Positions 1 through 13,437 are shown, numbered from the stretch's first letter. The stretch is 64,000 nucleotides of DNA from Halichoerus grypus (GCF_964656455.1 NC_135712.1:97998294-98062293); one strand, 5' to 3'. Numbers and translations are program-made. The notes: generated from the letters alone by a model not told the origin.

Positions 1-1574
1 TCCTATATGGAAGCTCAGAGCTCCAAGGGGTAGAAGTAATACAATTAGTAAAAACAGTCACAGACCAGATTTAAGGAGTTGAAAGAATATACTCTTTCCA
101 TGTTGGAGTGGCAAATTGTTAAGCTACCAGATCTGTGAGTTTTATATTCTTTCCTCCAGCTTCTCCTTTTTGTTCTTTGCCTCACTGCTGGCACTGAAAA
201 TCTTCATTGCCTTCTCAGTATTAATTTTACTGGGATTTATATTTAGGAGAAATTACATAGGGCATTATATATATTAAGCAAGATTCCACTATTAGCAAAT
301 TAATTTGTACTCTAATTATCTATCAGTAATCTCCTTAAGTAATTTGAGGGTAAAAACATTAGAATGACACACACACAAAGTAAAAGAGGCAATGATATGG
401 AAATTAAATCTGAGCTATGTAAATACTGTGCACATTTCTGTTTCCTCTGATTGTCCTTCATACACAACATGAAATTAAGTTATATCTCATGTATTTTCCT
501 CTGATTACCAGGTCACTCAAATGGCAAGTTTTCATGTGACATAAATAGAAACAGTTGTTGGTCAGTAGATGGACGAGGAAAAAATAGATGGGATTTTTAA
601 TAAGTAAAAAAAGAGACAATGGTTTTTGCTTGTTTGCTTGCATAGATTTCAGAAAGTTATGCTAGGTGAGGAGAAATCCAAGAATAAGGGAGGAGCAAAC
701 TAATCAGTATTATACTCTCTGTGGGGAACAAAATATGTTTAACTTAGTCTATGTGAAGTTAATGTTTTTACTTACATCAAAGATGTGAGAGCAGATGCAC
801 ACTGCACACTGAGGACTCTCCCTTGGAGTTCTTTTGGTTCAACTAGTAGGAAATTTTGAGACTCACCTTTTGAGCAGGCGACAAATCGCTGAGGAGATTG
901 AGGTGCTTTTGTATTTGGGTCAATTAAATTTTTTATGGATGCATGTTTCAAAATTAATATTATTAATTATTGTTATTAATTATCTTATTTGCCCATGTAT
1001 GTTCTGTCATATCTTTAGTGTTCTCTCAAAATTTAAATATTTTTCTCCTTATATTTTCTTTTAATGAAATTGTACTTTCTATTCCAAGTCCTTAATTAAA
1101 GTTTGAAAAATTGTTTGAAAAGTGTTCTTTAATAAAATGATTTTCTTTCTGCTTCTTGTTTGTTTTTATAGCTCCTTCTCATATTCTTAGGTATTTCAAT
1201 AATTCTGGAAATTCTCTAAATAGCTGGATATAGGTTTGTTCCTTTTTAAACTTGACATATTGTTTAGGACCTGAAATTATCAGCTTTTCAATCAAGTAAT
1301 TATTCCCTTAGTCACTCAGGCTTTCACATTTTATTCCTGCCTTATGTTCCTGCCTAATGCCTGGTTAAGCTTTTCCTCCTATGACATATGTTATTCACGC
1401 TCTTTAATGTCACTTTAGTAAATATTTTAAGGTTCTTTGATGTAGCTTTCTGTTTACTATGGGGATGCATATTGGTTTACTTTTGATATGAATATTAACA
1501 GTATGTAGTGACTAACACTTTACTTTAAAAATAAGATTGCAATAAAATAAGTTAATCGCCAAATTAGCTCTTCA
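1..1574. other. AT-rich DNA without recognisable feature
   Basis: Short open frames only (for example 834-1064), with no motif or splice-like context. Confidence 0.6.
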
Positions 1575-2452
1575 TCTACTCCTTCTTATTTCAAAATATG
1601 ACCCCACCACTCTTCCAGTAGTTCTTGCCAAATTGGGGGTTCATCTTTGACAGTGACTTTTCCTTTATATCTCAGATCTAATGTGTCACCAAATCCTGTC
1701 AATTCTAGGTCCTAAATCTTTCTTGACTCTGTCTCCCGCTCTTCATCTCTCTTGCTACCATCATAGTACGAGCCATTGTTCATGCTCATCTGGAACACCC
1801 CAAGAGCTCATTAACAACTCCACCTCTTCAATTTCCTCAATTCCTGCCCTCTCCCTATATATTCTCTAGGTAGAAGTCAAAGTGATTTTTAATAAAACGC
1901 AAATACAGTTACATTACCACCATGCTTACCTATCATTACCTTCCCTTTACTCTTAGGGTAGAAATAAACCCTTAACATGAGCCCGGGAGTCTTTCGGATT
2001 TGTTATCGATTTAGTTCTCCGTACTTACCTTGTGTCAGACTCTCCTTTACTCTCCCTGCTCCAATTATACTCACCTTCTTTGTGTTTCTAGAAATCCCAT
2101 GCTTCTTCCCACTTGAGACTTTTGAACATACTCTTCCCTTTGGACATATCCTGTTCTCCAGGTAATAGCACATCTAGCTTCCTCACGTTTTTCAGGTTTT
2201 TGCCAAGCAGCAGCCTCTCAGTGAGTTTGTACCACATTCTCTCTGTATTCCTCTTCCATGGTTCATCTTCAGCACTTACTGCCATAAGACACACTATATA
2301 TTTTATTTATGTATCCATGTATTACCTGGCCTCCCTGACCCAGAATGAGAGCTCTTAGAGAGCAGGGCTTGCTTATTTGCTCATTGCCTTATCCCTTACT
2401 CCTAGAAGGTTGCCTGCCAGTGAGTAGGCACTCAATAAATGGTTTTGGAGGA
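1575..2452 (+). mobile_element. L2 (LINE-2) fragment with 3' end
   Basis: A diverged but ordered match to L2: gtcaccaaatcctgtcaatt, a stretch with aagtcaaagtgatttttaat, later tcttcccacttgagac, agcacttactgccat, and the typical end gagagcagggcttgc ... gtaggcactcaataaatg. Short open frames inside are not genes. Confidence 0.8.
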
Positions 2453-2489
2453 ATTAGCTGATCTTATTTAACTCCCCCTCACAATACTC

Positions 2490-2620
2490 AAAGTTTATAT
2501 TTTTACCTCTATTTTTAAAATGAGGAAGCTGACTGATAAGGTCAGGCAGCAGGAAAGTGACAGAACAGGGATTAGAATCTCAGCTGTTTGGCTACTAAAC
2601 ATTCTGATTTGATGCCCTCA
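2490..2620 (-). mobile_element. MIR element
   Basis: Reverse-strand MIR: tttaaaatgaggaagctgac, agtgacagaacagggatta, gaatctcagctgtttggc. Ancient and diverged. Confidence 0.75.
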
Positions 2621-3214
2621 TATGTACTTGCATGAATAGGAAAATCAAGTGTTTCCTCTAACAGAGTGATTAGTTTACATGGGCATTCCTGGGCACTCCA
2701 TTTGCCTGTTTCTATCCATTTTAAATTATGTATCTTAAAAGAAAACAGAAATCAGTATTATTTACCTTGGCACTGATGGGTTTCTACATTTAATTAGTCA
2801 TGTATGAGGTAAAATTTAGCTGACCTGAGGAGCATTCTCACCCCTGAAACATCAAAATACAGGAAACATTTGCATTCGATACACTGAAAATATGGATGCT
2901 TCCTTTTTCAGTTCAACACATCCTAATAGGTGTAAATTGGTTTAAAATGGGATTCAGAAATGTGTTTTATCTCTTCAAATATTGTTAACTTTTAAAATAG
3001 ACTTTTCTTTAACAGGAATAAAATTTTCCTTGCTAGGAATTATGTTATGAAATGAAAACTTTGGAAACTTCATGCTGCATTCTATATTTATAATACTGAA
3101 ATCCCTACAAAACACTGCCACAGACAGCTACCATCATGAGAATTACCACAGCAAATGCATTATTTTTTGGAAAAAGTTGCTATATTTGCCCAAGCATAAG
3201 ACAACAAAAATCAG

Positions 3215-3575
3215 ATAGTCATCCAGTTAAAAATTGGATTATCTGAGTAGTCCCGATGTAATCACAAGGATCCTTATGAGCAGAAGAGGGAGGCAGAAGA
3301 GAGTGATGTGATTGGCCATTTTTGGCCTTTAAGATGGAAGGGGGGCTCAAAACAAGAAATACATGCAATTTTTGGAAGGTGAAAAAAGTAAGAAAACTTA
3401 TTTTCACCTGAAGCCTCCAGAAAGAATGGAGATCTGCTGACAAATTGATTTTAGCTGGTAAGGCTCATTCCAGACTCTGAGCTCCAGAACTGTAAGATAA
3501 TAAATTTTTATCATTTTAATACTCTAAGTTTAAGTTTGTAATAATTTGTTACAGCAGCTGTAAAGAACTAATACA
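3215..3575 (+). mobile_element. MLT1-like LTR, 3' part
   Basis: Words gatgtaatcacaaggatcc, agcctccagaaagaatgg, ccagaactgtaagataata and ttgttacagcagctg fit an MLT1/MaLR-type LTR. The 5' half is missing or too diverged to see. Confidence 0.6.
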
Positions 3576-3949
3576 CTGATATTTAAGGTATAACCTCAAA
3601 TGACACTCAGAACTGTTGTTTTCATATATAGAACTTTCAAATCTATGTGCAATATTTTAGAGTAGAAATGCTAATAATGTATATATCTAGAGTTTAGTCT
3701 GTAACTTTGACTCAGGAAGATGTCTAATCACTGTGAGCAGAATCCTGCATATACTTTCTGAAGATGTCCATGCATCAGCCTATAGCTGTCACTGTGGAAT
3801 AATGACTTCTCTCCTGGATTCTGTATTAAATACAAACTCTTCTAACAGGAATTCTTTGACAACAAAGTCTGGGAAATGTTTACAGACCTAATGACCCTGT
3901 GGTGAGAGTTTAGAAAGACAGGAGTGGAAGTGAATATCAATAAGCATTA

Positions 3950-4130
3950 TTGGGGATATTAGCTGTATGACTCTAGGCAAATAATGTAATTATTTTCATC
4001 TGTAAAGAGGGGATAATAATAATATCTACTTTGTATATTTGTATGGATTAAAGAAAATGATCCTTAGAAATAATTTCAAGGAAATCTGATACACAGAAAA
4101 AGCTTAATATAGCTTAGCTGTTCTTGTTTT
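3950..4130 (+). mobile_element. MIR element
   Basis: agctgtatgactctaggcaa, ttttcatctgtaaagagggg and ataataataatatctac follow the MIR core and 3' part. Confidence 0.75.
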
Positions 4131-4164
4131 AATTTCAGAAGAAAATATTAAAATAGTAATACAT

Positions 4165-4335
4165 GCAAGAGTGGGCATGGATTTAAATTCTGATTATTGT
4201 GTCACTTATTAGTTCTAGACATTTGCTAAATTAATCCTCTAGCCTTTCTTTTCATCAGCTATAAGATGTAGACCCATTCACCTATGAGATAACACATGGT
4301 TGGCACATTAAGTGATCAATATATTGAGGTCAATT
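4165..4335 (+). mobile_element. Second MIR-like element
   Basis: atttaaattctgattattgt, tttcatcagctataagatg and ggttggcacattaagtgatc are MIR-like and follow directly on the previous copy. Confidence 0.5.
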
Positions 4336-5203
4336 TATCAATAACTATTATCACAAATAATACATTTAAAATGAATACATATCTTCTGATTAGACAAATT
4401 AATTTGTTTTGTCCATCAGTAAGTGAAAGCTGAATAGAAATATATGAAATGTAAAACAGGGCGTGTGATTACATTTTAAGCCTAGGTTTATCTTGAGAAG
4501 GAACATTAAAGGAAATAATTAATGAAGAACATTTTTCTTCCTACCCCCATTTCAATAAGAAAACTATCTCATATTGAACTCAATTGACTTGAAATCTGGG
4601 CTTCCTACTGTATTTAGTGCATGATAAAATCATACAATAAAGGAAATCATCTTTAGAATGCCTCTATAATAGAAAGGGTTTTTTGTTTTTTTTAATTGTC
4701 TGTTATTCAAGTAAATACACTGCATTGCCATTTTTAAAATTAAGCAAAGCATAAAACTAGAGAGAAAAATTTTAAGTTATCCAAATCACACCACCCCAAA
4801 ATGACTGTAATTTACATTTGATGACCACCATTCTAGAAATCTCAATATTTATATGTACAGAGAGACCCCAAAAACTGTTTTTTTATAGAATGTTTAATTT
4901 TCCGTGTTACTGTTGCAACATAAAAACTCCAATAGCTTTTATATCCTATTTTCTGTTCTTACACCTTTTATAATTAGTACTCTCTTAGAAAAATGTATAA
5001 TCTTGTAATTATAGAAGTTACCACACCACAGTTTTATTTGAAATTGTCATTTTAAACGATTATGTTTAGATTGTCATTAGGAAGGTGTTAGAAAAGATAA
5101 GATTGTATTCTTTTATTCTATGAAAAGAAAAAAATCTCTTTCACTTTAACTTTGATTTTACTTTCAAATGACCAAAAGACTACAGTTTTCCTAACATAAC
5201 ATG

Positions 5204-5214
<11 letters not shown>

Positions 5215-5237
<23 letters not shown>
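5215..5237. repeat. (TG)n microsatellite
   Basis: About 11 perfect TG units in otherwise plain AT-rich DNA. Confidence 0.95.
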
Positions 5238-5240
<3 letters not shown>

Positions 5241-6179
5241 GTTTTTCAGAGAGAGTTTTTTTTTATAGACAATAAATTTTTATTCCTAATTGAGATTTGA
5301 TTTTTTTTTTCAGAGAAGGGTTTTAAAAATTCTTATCTTTATTAAGAACCAAACATTTGTAAGCCTATTCCCAGGATTCAAATTTCCAAATTTTATACAT
5401 CCAAACTATCAACGTAATCTTTAGGTAATACCCTTCAGCCTCACATTAAGATTAATGAGGGAGCAGACACACATGTAGAAGAGGAAACTGCATTGAATTT
5501 TTAATGCTGTGTCATAAGCTAAGCTCAATTCCTAGATAAATGTCTCCTTTCCACATATAAGTCTTCCAGCATGTGTATGATTGAATTTGTTCTACTTGAA
5601 AGTTGCAAATTACCATGCCATAGACTTTCCCAGTCATTCATGAATTGTCCGAACCAAGAATGCAAATGAAAGTTTTTATGACATTTCATTACAGATATTT
5701 ATATTTGTACTTCTGGCTTGATTTCAAGAAGTTGCCCTGAATTATTTAAAGAAAGCTATAACTCTGACTTTTCAGACTGCTTGAGAAAAATAAATTCACT
5801 CTTGGTGACTTGATAAAATTCTTTCTCTTGAGTTTGCAAGACTGCTGGGCAGTTTCTGGTTCTTGGGTAGTTCAAGGCAGCATTCACTTGTGCCTACACA
5901 TAGTGATTTCTCTGAATCACCAGGGGCAAAGAGGCCAACTTTCTTCTTACTAGAGATCTCAAAAATGTGCATTTAAATTTTAGGAATATGAACCATCAGA
6001 TAAATTTATTATTGTGCTTGAGAATAAAGTCTGCTAGCTCTGAGATTAATAATATCTGGATGTTTTGAATTTTTATAAACCGCTTTGACATAGTTGCTCT
6101 ACATTTTACTTTGCAGAAATGAGAATTTCAGTGGTGTAAAGAATTTCAGCACACAGATGTTCTATTGCAGGAGCTGAGC

Positions 6180-6320
6180 ATCAAAAGGAAGAGTAACGGT
6201 GGAGAAAAGCTGGTTCAGCAAATGCTTATGTGATTTTCTTGCGTGGCTTGATAACTGGGAAGATGGTAGTACCATCAACTGAAATATTGAGATGATGAAG
6301 TAAGAAAACGGGGGAATTCC
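6180..6320 (+). repeat. Ancient interspersed repeat, unnamed family (copy 1)
   Basis: Contains ggcttgataactgggaagat and gtaccatcaactgaaatatt, which fit the later part of the same family as the copies at 11765 and 37990. Short, so less certain. Confidence 0.4.
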
Positions 6321-6424
6321 AGAGTACAGCGGAAGAGTTGCTGGGCAGTTAAGTCCACAGGCATTTGCTAAAATTAGCAACTTTTTTTTTTTTTTTGGAT
6401 GTGCAAGGAAGGAGAGAATCAGGT

Positions 6425-6535
6425 GGAAAGTAATCAAGCATCTTGCCCGAAGTCCTTCAGCTATAGGAAGTGAAGTTAAATATTCAAACTCACCTTTTTC
6501 TAGCTCAAAAGTCGGTATCTTATCCAGTATACTGG
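6425..6535 (-). mobile_element. MIR element
   Basis: Reverse MIR: gcatcttgcccgaagtcctt, ctataggaagtgaag, attcaaactcacc. Confidence 0.65.
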
Positions 6536-6844
6536 TTAAAATCATGTGTGTAAATGAAATAATCATTAAAGGGCATGTAACATAAGGAAAACAATAAGAT
6601 AAAGATAGAACTCTGGAAAAGATGAACATTTAATATTTGGGAAAGGAAAATAAATTTTGGAAGATCATTTAGGATTAGTCTGGGTGATATTAAAAAACAG
6701 AGGCAGTGATCTCCTGAAGTCAAAGAAAGTAAACAATCTCAAGTTGAAATGAGAAAAAGTAATCAGAGAGGTGTATGAAACAAGAAAACAAAACATTTTA
6801 TCTGACTTCAATAATGAAATGGTATAGTGTGAAAAAAAATAATA

Positions 6845-6925
6845 AGTGGACTGAGAACTAAACATGCAATCTAGTTCCAGCAGGATCACTAACTTCTCTG
6901 AGTCTCAGCATTTTCAAACCCCAAA
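6845..6925 (+). mobile_element. MIR-like fragment
   Basis: tcactaacttctctgagtct and cagcattttcaaa resemble the middle of MIR. Short and diverged. Confidence 0.4.
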
Positions 6926-8764
6926 TGAGCAGTTTATAAACAAAAACACTCTGGTCATTCTTATCAAATTTATAATAACCCAGGAAGAATTCAAGATATC
7001 TCTTTACGGAAAGTAGACATTTTATATTTAATTTCATTAAGGAATAGGAGAACTGCTAAAATATATGAGTAACCATCTTAACTTCAAATTCGAGCTATTT
7101 TATAGCCAATCCCAGATTGTTAACATCTTCTTTTACTTTGTGTAGTTAATTTATTTCAATATAAATATACCATTTGCCCTGTAATGCTCATTTACCCAAT
7201 AAAAAAAAGAGAGGAAAATTTAAAGAAATTCTAATGAAGAAAAAGGAAAAATAACTGAAATTTTCAGAGGCAGACTCCATTTTCTTTTTGTTGGTTTGTT
7301 TGCTTAGGTGATTTCTTTCCTCTGGTTATTATGTTAGCAATATTTACTCCCATGAGGTTTGATTTTGTTCTATATAACAAATGTTTACTAGAAATAGATA
7401 TATGTCTTATAAGTTTATAAAATTTCAATAGTATTGAGTAAACTGCCAGTTAGCAAACACGGAGTAATAATTAGGTTACTCATTCATAGTGAAAAATGAT
7501 TGAAAATCAAAATGGTTATCCCATGGTGGGGGTGTTACTTCAGTATCTGTCATGTTTAAGATAAGGTTTTACAATAACATTAACTTATAATCATTGCATA
7601 TATGGTTTCTTATGTGCAGTGAAATCTTATATAGAGCTGAATTAGATATATAGGGTCTATTTCTTAAAATAGTTAAGGGCCCAAAATATCTTTTTCTCAT
7701 TTTTCATTCTGTAGTAAAATGCAATTGTTTTCAATTTTTGATTCTAGAATATATAGGATTAATTATCTAGCCTAATATAATTGATAGAATTGATAGATAA
7801 TGATTAATTGATAAATAATGATTAATCACAATTCTTGTTTTAGGAGATGAGCTTAGAAAAAAAATGGAAAGATTCTATGCATAAATTATTTATGGTAATT
7901 AAAAATTTTATTAGCATATGAAATGTACTATGAAATCCTGAAATATTAAAACCTATATAAATTAGTTTTCACAGCAATTTTCAAACTTACATGTCCATCA
8001 AATCTATTTTCCAAAACATCTTTTAACATACAGTGGGATTATTGTTCCAAATAATATAATTAGTAGAGTATTAGTATAGTCCCTTTCTTAAAATTTACTT
8101 ATTCTCTCTAGATTTGGGTTGTACCATACCAATTTTGTGGAGGCAAGGTAACCTATTTTCTGAAATTCCTATTTTTATTTCCTAGATTACACAAATTATT
8201 TTCATAGTCAAATTTGATTAGCTTTACAATTATGATTTCCTATAAGATACAATTACATCATGATTCAGAGTGTCATTTTCTAAACTGATCATAACATATT
8301 TTAGTAAAAATATTACTATTTTCCAATTTTACAAATAGAAAGCTAAGACTTCTCATTTCAGAGTAACATGGCAAACTATTAGAAGACTTCGAATTAACAT
8401 CAATTTTTTTTCATTGCCATTGAATACTAGATGGTGCTTTCCATCTGTTACTTTATTCTGATTCTTTGAATATTGTTATGGGAATCTGTTACAATAAGAT
8501 ATCTATGAAGAGTCATATGCACTGGGCAGGTGTGTATATTCCTCAGTATTGCTTCTTTATTCAACAAGAGAAAAAATGGATTTTATATGATTAAACATTT
8601 TTTAAACTTTAGGATTTCAGAGAGGAATGAGTATGTTATCTTACATCTATGACATGTGTTTGATTCCAGGATATTTTAACCAAGTTCTTTCTTTCTTCTT
8701 TCCTTCTCCCTCTATAAGGAGCACATCTCCAAAGCAGTATCCCTTACAGGACACATTAAGAAAG

Positions 8765-8881
8765 CAAAGGGCGAAGGGAGAGAGAGAAGTAGGTCCCGAC
8801 TCGGGGTTTAATCCCAGGACCCTGGGATCACGACCTGAGCTGAAGGCAGATGCTTAACCGACTGAACCACCCAGGCGCCCC
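8765..8881 (-). mobile_element. Can-SINE, partial
   Basis: The tRNA-derived head is present on the minus strand (ends ccacccaggcgcccc) with the block ctgggatcacgacctgagc. The CT-rich and A-rich tail is lost or diverged. No duplication was found. Confidence 0.88.
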
Positions 8882-8884
8882 AAC

Positions 8885-11450
8885 TTAGTAAAATATTTCT
8901 TAACATAGAATCATATTGGTTTAGGTACTTCTTAAATAAACTGAAACATTCTTTTGGGTTATGGGAAAAAATGTGAGTTGGCAAATACGACTGCGTTGTT
9001 CTTGAAAACAATATACATGGGTTTTAATTTAATTCAACTATTTAGTTTAATTTTCTGTAATGTAATAGCATTGTTTAGGAACTGTCAATTCTAACTATTC
9101 TGTCTCATAGCCATGGAAAATTGTGTACTGTTTTATGTTCAGAAATTGTGTGTGTGTACGCTTGTACGTGAGCTTAGGTGCTATGGAAATTACTTATAGA
9201 TGAACTATGTTGAAGATCTACCTTGCAGAACTCTACATGGAATCTCTATGAAAGTGTACAAGACTAGTTTTATTTCTACATTGTTTACTTACCGAGACTA
9301 GAAGATAAAACTAATGAAGAGTTTAGAAACTGGTTATAAACACAAAGGATTTGGCTTTATGAATCCTAAGTCATATAATGCTAATGACTCAAAGCCGTCT
9401 GAGAAAGAAATATGTTGAATAGACATGGTGCAGTCTAAGTTATGATAATAAGGGACCATATCGTTGAGTACACTTATCAAGGAGACAGATTTTTAATTTA
9501 TCTTGAAATGATAATTCACAAACTCATCTATAAACATTTTCAAATTCTATTCTTCCTCACTTTCTACAAATCTAAAACAGTTATTTCCAGAGGAAAAAAT
9601 CCATCTTGTTGATGAGGGTCCTAAAATATCAATACTTATAAATATTTACAAATAAAGTGAAAGAACCAGAACTATGATACCAGGTATATTGATTATTGTT
9701 TATGTATGCTGAATATAGAAGAAAACCGGAAGATGGACGTAGAGTCAGATAATTATTTGTTAAAGAGGAAAACTAAAACTAAGTATTCTGGAACGAAATG
9801 AAGAAAAAATTCAAAGGAAATTTGAGGTTTAGAACGGTATGTATAAAAACTGAAGTAGTGAACACAGACTAAAATGAGTTCAGAACTAACATTAAATGGC
9901 ACATGGGGACTCAATAAACACCAAATGAATGAATCAATTAACATATGATAGTAACTTCTCATAATTTTAGCAAAAGAAAAGATTATAAAGATGCACACAA
10001 GAAAGAACTAAATATAGAACCCTCCCATCTTAATTATTGATTTGTATGAAAAGAAAGAAAGATACAAAGCAGAAAAACAAGAGATTTGGGATAGTCATTA
10101 GAGAGCAATATAAAAATAATTCATACATTGTAATGTCAATTTACAAATGAAGATAAACTGAATTTGGTGGCATAAAATTGAGATGGGGGATAAAATTGAG
10201 GGCATTAAATTATCAGCTAAGAAGACATTTTTACAAAGAAACCCTATGCATGTTGATAAAATATAATTTACAGTATGCTTAAAATAGGACGTTAAGGATA
10301 ATGCAGGGGCACCATACACAACATTTCAAATAGAAATGACACTTTTAGAATTTTCCAGACAAGAGGGAGTTCTCACTCAAAACAATGTTGTGATAAAGAA
10401 AAGATTGTGAAGATGTCAATCATCATGATGACAAGCCAAAGCTGGGTAGAAATTGAAGTTGGAAAAGGCACAAGCCATGTGGTAAAGAGAAATGTCCAAT
10501 TGAGCCTGTTTTTAAGGGACATAAAACTTACACGATTGTTGAACTAGCAATACCATATCTAAAAATTCATCATAAGAATATGAAGCAAATAAATTTTTAA
10601 AAGATTTTATTTATTTATTAGAGAAAGAGAGAGAGAGTGGGCATAAGTGAGCAGGGGGAGAGGCAGAGGGAGAGGGAGAGAGAAAATCTGGAGCAGACTC
10701 TGTGATGATCATGGAGCCTAACGCAGGGCTCAATCTCACTACCCTGAGGTCAAGACCTGAGCTAAAACCAAGAGCCCACTACTTAACTGACTGAGCCACC
10801 CAGGCACCCCTGAAGCAAATAAATTTTAAGTAATAATTATCAGTATTAAAAAAGATAGTAATATCTAAAGATATTTAGAGCTTAGAAAAACTCACAAATA
10901 TTATGTGTACAATAATTAAAACTCATTTGTTTGAATAAATTCTGGAATGAAAATAAAACATTTAACTTAAGTAAGCATACATATATAGGCACATTTATTA
11001 GATTGGCAGAAATATATAAACTATTTTGAGCTGAAGTATGTTTTAAGGGTCTAAGCATTTTTAGGTTAAATGTGTCACATGCTTATTATAATAAAAATTG
11101 AGCAAAGAGCAATAAAATGTAAGGCCATCTATAATTCTTTCATATAGACGTAACCACACTGTAGGTAGTGATAGTTTTGTTTTTCTTTACATCTTGTGCG
11201 CAGCCGCTAGAAACATCCTATCATGTTGTTTCTTTTTATTTACAATATAATGATTATTTTTCATCATCATTAACATTTTGATATTTAGTGACTGCGTATT
11301 TTTTAATCATTTCCTTCTTAATCAAAATTTGAATTGTGTCCATTGTTTTGATCCTTCCCATGTTGCAAAACATCCTATTTTATCCTGAAATGGCAAGTTG
11401 GTAGTCCGAGGAATCTTGCTACAAATATGTTTCGTTCTCTAAACCTTGTC
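8885..11450. other. AT-rich DNA around one Can-SINE
   Basis: No gene, RNA or further repeat recognised outside the SINE at 10598. Confidence 0.55.
10598..10810 (-). mobile_element. Can-SINE with 17-bp TSD
   Basis: Full element from poly-T side (aagattttatttatttatt) to the head (gccacccaggcacccc). Flanked by tgaagcaaataaatttt at 10581 and 10811. Several changes in the body suggest moderate age. Confidence 0.95.
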
Positions 11451-11467
11451 TAAAAAGAATAGATGAG

Positions 11468-11689
11468 GGGCACCTGGGTGGCTGAGCCAGTTAAGCGTCT
11501 GCTTTCAGCCCAGGGCATGATCCCAGGGTCCTGGGATCAAGCCCCTCACTGGGCTCCCTGCTGAGCAGGGAGCCTGCTTCTCTCTCTTCTTTGGCTCCCC
11601 CTGCTTGTGCTCTCTTGCTTGTGTGTACGCTCTCTCTCTTTCTCAAATAAATAAATAAAATCTTTTAAAAAAGTAAAAAATATAAAAAA
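11468..11689 (+). mobile_element. Can-SINE with 17-bp TSD
   Basis: Head cacctgggtggctgagcc, body with atcccagggtcctgggatc, CT-rich region, and AAATAAATAAAATC tail. Duplication taaaaagaatagatgag at 11451 and 11690. Confidence 0.95.
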
Positions 11690-11764
11690 TAAAAAGAATA
11701 GATGAGTACTGAAGAGGTGCAGAACCTGGAAAATGGTGTGGGGTCAATTTCCCATCTCTGCTTC

Positions 11765-12056
11765 AGAAACTAGGTCTGACTCATAAGAGAAACTACCAGG
11801 AGAATGTGACATTTGAACTGAGAAATAAATGATAGGAAAGAGACAACATGCAACAACCTGAAGGGAACCTGGAACAGTATGTGTGGAAGCCCTGAGGAAA
11901 GAACCAGCATGTGGTGTTTGAGAATGAGAGAGGCCAGAGTGTCTGGTGAGCAATGAGTGAGGAGCAGAGAATAAGAAGGATGTGGAAAAGGTAGGCATAG
12001 GCCATTTCAGGTAAGGTATTTTGGGTTGGAGTAACAAGAATGTATGTGTCCTAACC
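11765..12056 (+). repeat. Ancient interspersed repeat, unnamed family (copy 2)
   Basis: Contains gaatgtgacatttgaactg, ggaagccctgaggaaagaac and gagaggccagagtgtctgg. The same ordered wording recurs in diverged form elsewhere in the window (see copies at 23140, 37990 and 46800). Probably an old LINE- or LTR-derived family. The L1 at 12073 cuts it. Confidence 0.55.
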
Positions 12057-12072
12057 ATAATGGTTAACAGGA

Positions 12073-12650
12073 CAAAGGATACAAAAATACAGACTCGAAG
12101 GGGTGCATGTACCCTGATGTTCATAGCAACATTATCTACAATAACCAAACTATGGGAAGAGCCTATGTATCCATCGATGAATAGGTAAAGAGGTGATATA
12201 TATTACTCAGCCATCTATCATCTATCTATCATCTATCTATCATCTATCTATCTATCTATTACTCAGCCATCAAAAAGAATGAAATCTTACCATTTGCTAC
12301 TACTTGGAGGGAGCTAGACTGTTTTTGGTAAGTGAAATAAGTCAGAGAGACAAATACCATATGATTTCACTCATGCGGAATTTAAGAAACAAAACAGATG
12401 AAAAAAGGGGAAGGAAAAAAAAGAGAGAAGGAAGCAAACCATAAGAGACTCTTAACTATAGAGAACACACTGAGGGTTGCTGAAGGGGTGGGGGTGGGGA
12501 TGGGCTAGATGGGTGATGGGGATTAAGGAGGGCACTTGTGATGAGCACTGGGTGTTATATGTAAGTGATGAATCATTAAATTCTACACCTGAAACCAATT
12601 TTACCATGTATTTTAACTATAGAATTTAAATAAAAATTTGAAAAGAAAAA
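12073..12650 (+). mobile_element. 5'-truncated LINE-1 (ORF2 end plus 3'UTR) with TSD
   Basis: The text matches the last part of ORF2 (gcaacattatctacaataacc, actcagccatcaaaaagaat) and the 3'UTR (gagcactgggtgttat). It ends in an A-rich tail. The duplication ataatggttaacagga occurs at 12057-12072 and 12653-12668 without mismatch. A tetranucleotide repeat (12212-12259) has grown inside it. Confidence 0.92.
12212..12259. repeat. (ATCT)n microsatellite inside an L1
   Basis: Interrupted ATCT units. The word tattactcagccatc stands on both sides, so the repeat arose together with a local duplication of L1 ORF2 text. Confidence 0.92.
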
Positions 12651-12706
12651 AAATAATGGTTAACAGGAGAGGGAATGAGCTGATTCATATTTAAAACAGT
12701 AACACT

Positions 12707-12917
12707 GGGCGCCTGGGTGGCTCAGTCGGTTAAGTGTCTGCCTTTGGCTCAGCTCATGATCCCAGGGTCCTGGGATCGAGCCCCATGTCAGGCTCCCTGA
12801 TCAATGGGGAGTGTGTTTCTCCCTCTCCCTCTGTCTGCCACTCCTCCTGCTTGTGCTCTCTCTCTCTCTCACGCTCTCTCTCAAAAATAAATAAATAAAA
12901 TCTTAAAAAAATTAAAT
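12707..12917 (+). mobile_element. Can-SINE with 14-bp TSD
   Basis: Head gggcgcctgggtggctcag to A-rich tail. Duplication aaaacagtaacact at 12693 and 12918. It inserted just after the end of the truncated L1 at 12073-12650. Confidence 0.96.
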
Positions 12918-13241
12918 AAAACAGTAACACTACATTGATTATTGCTTAGACCTTTGAAAAAAATATACAAAATGCTGAATTTTTTTTGAGAGTTAAAGCA
13001 GAATCACTTATTTAAAAATTATAAAAATAACTCAGGTCATGCACAGATGTGGGAAGGAAATATGACTTTTCCTTAAAAGGAGCATATAAATGGGTGAGTT
13101 TTTTTTTAACCTAATAATTCCTCACTTATCGGTATTGTCCACAAATTCAACTCAACAGGAAAAAATAACTATTTTTCATACTTGTTTAAAAAATTCATAA
13201 TTGAACCGAAAATATTTCTTAGCAATTAAATAATATCTGAG

Positions 13242-13437
13242 GGTGCCTGGGTGGCTCAGTTGGTTAGGCAACTGCCTTCGGCTCAGGTCATGATCCTGGA
13301 GTCCCGGGATCGAGTCCCGCATCAGGCTCCCTGCTCAGCAGGGAGTCTGCTTCTCCTTCTGACCCTCCCCCCTCTCATGTGCTCTCTCTCTCTCTCTCAT
13401 TCTCTCTCTCAAATAAATAAATAAAATCTTTAAAAAA
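13242..13437 (+). mobile_element. Can-SINE with 14-bp TSD
   Basis: Head gtgcctgggtggctcagttg, body with tcccgggatcgagtcccgc, CT repeat and A tail. Duplication aaataatatctgag at 13228 and 13438. Confidence 0.96.

Larger units (their letters stand above)
4340..8760. other. AT-rich DNA, only small repeats
   Basis: Apart from the TG tract and the repeats listed, nothing stands out. The frames between 6162 and 6889 on the minus strand overlap MIR and poly-T text and look like chance. Confidence 0.55.

Noticed and set aside
834..1064. 76-codon open frame with SRRQIAEEIEVL.
   Set aside because: No homology recognised, AT-rich low-complexity end, and no splice or promoter context.
11744..12148. 134-codon minus-strand open frame.
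   Set aside because: It runs across the border between an ancient repeat and an L1 insertion, so it cannot be an old gene.
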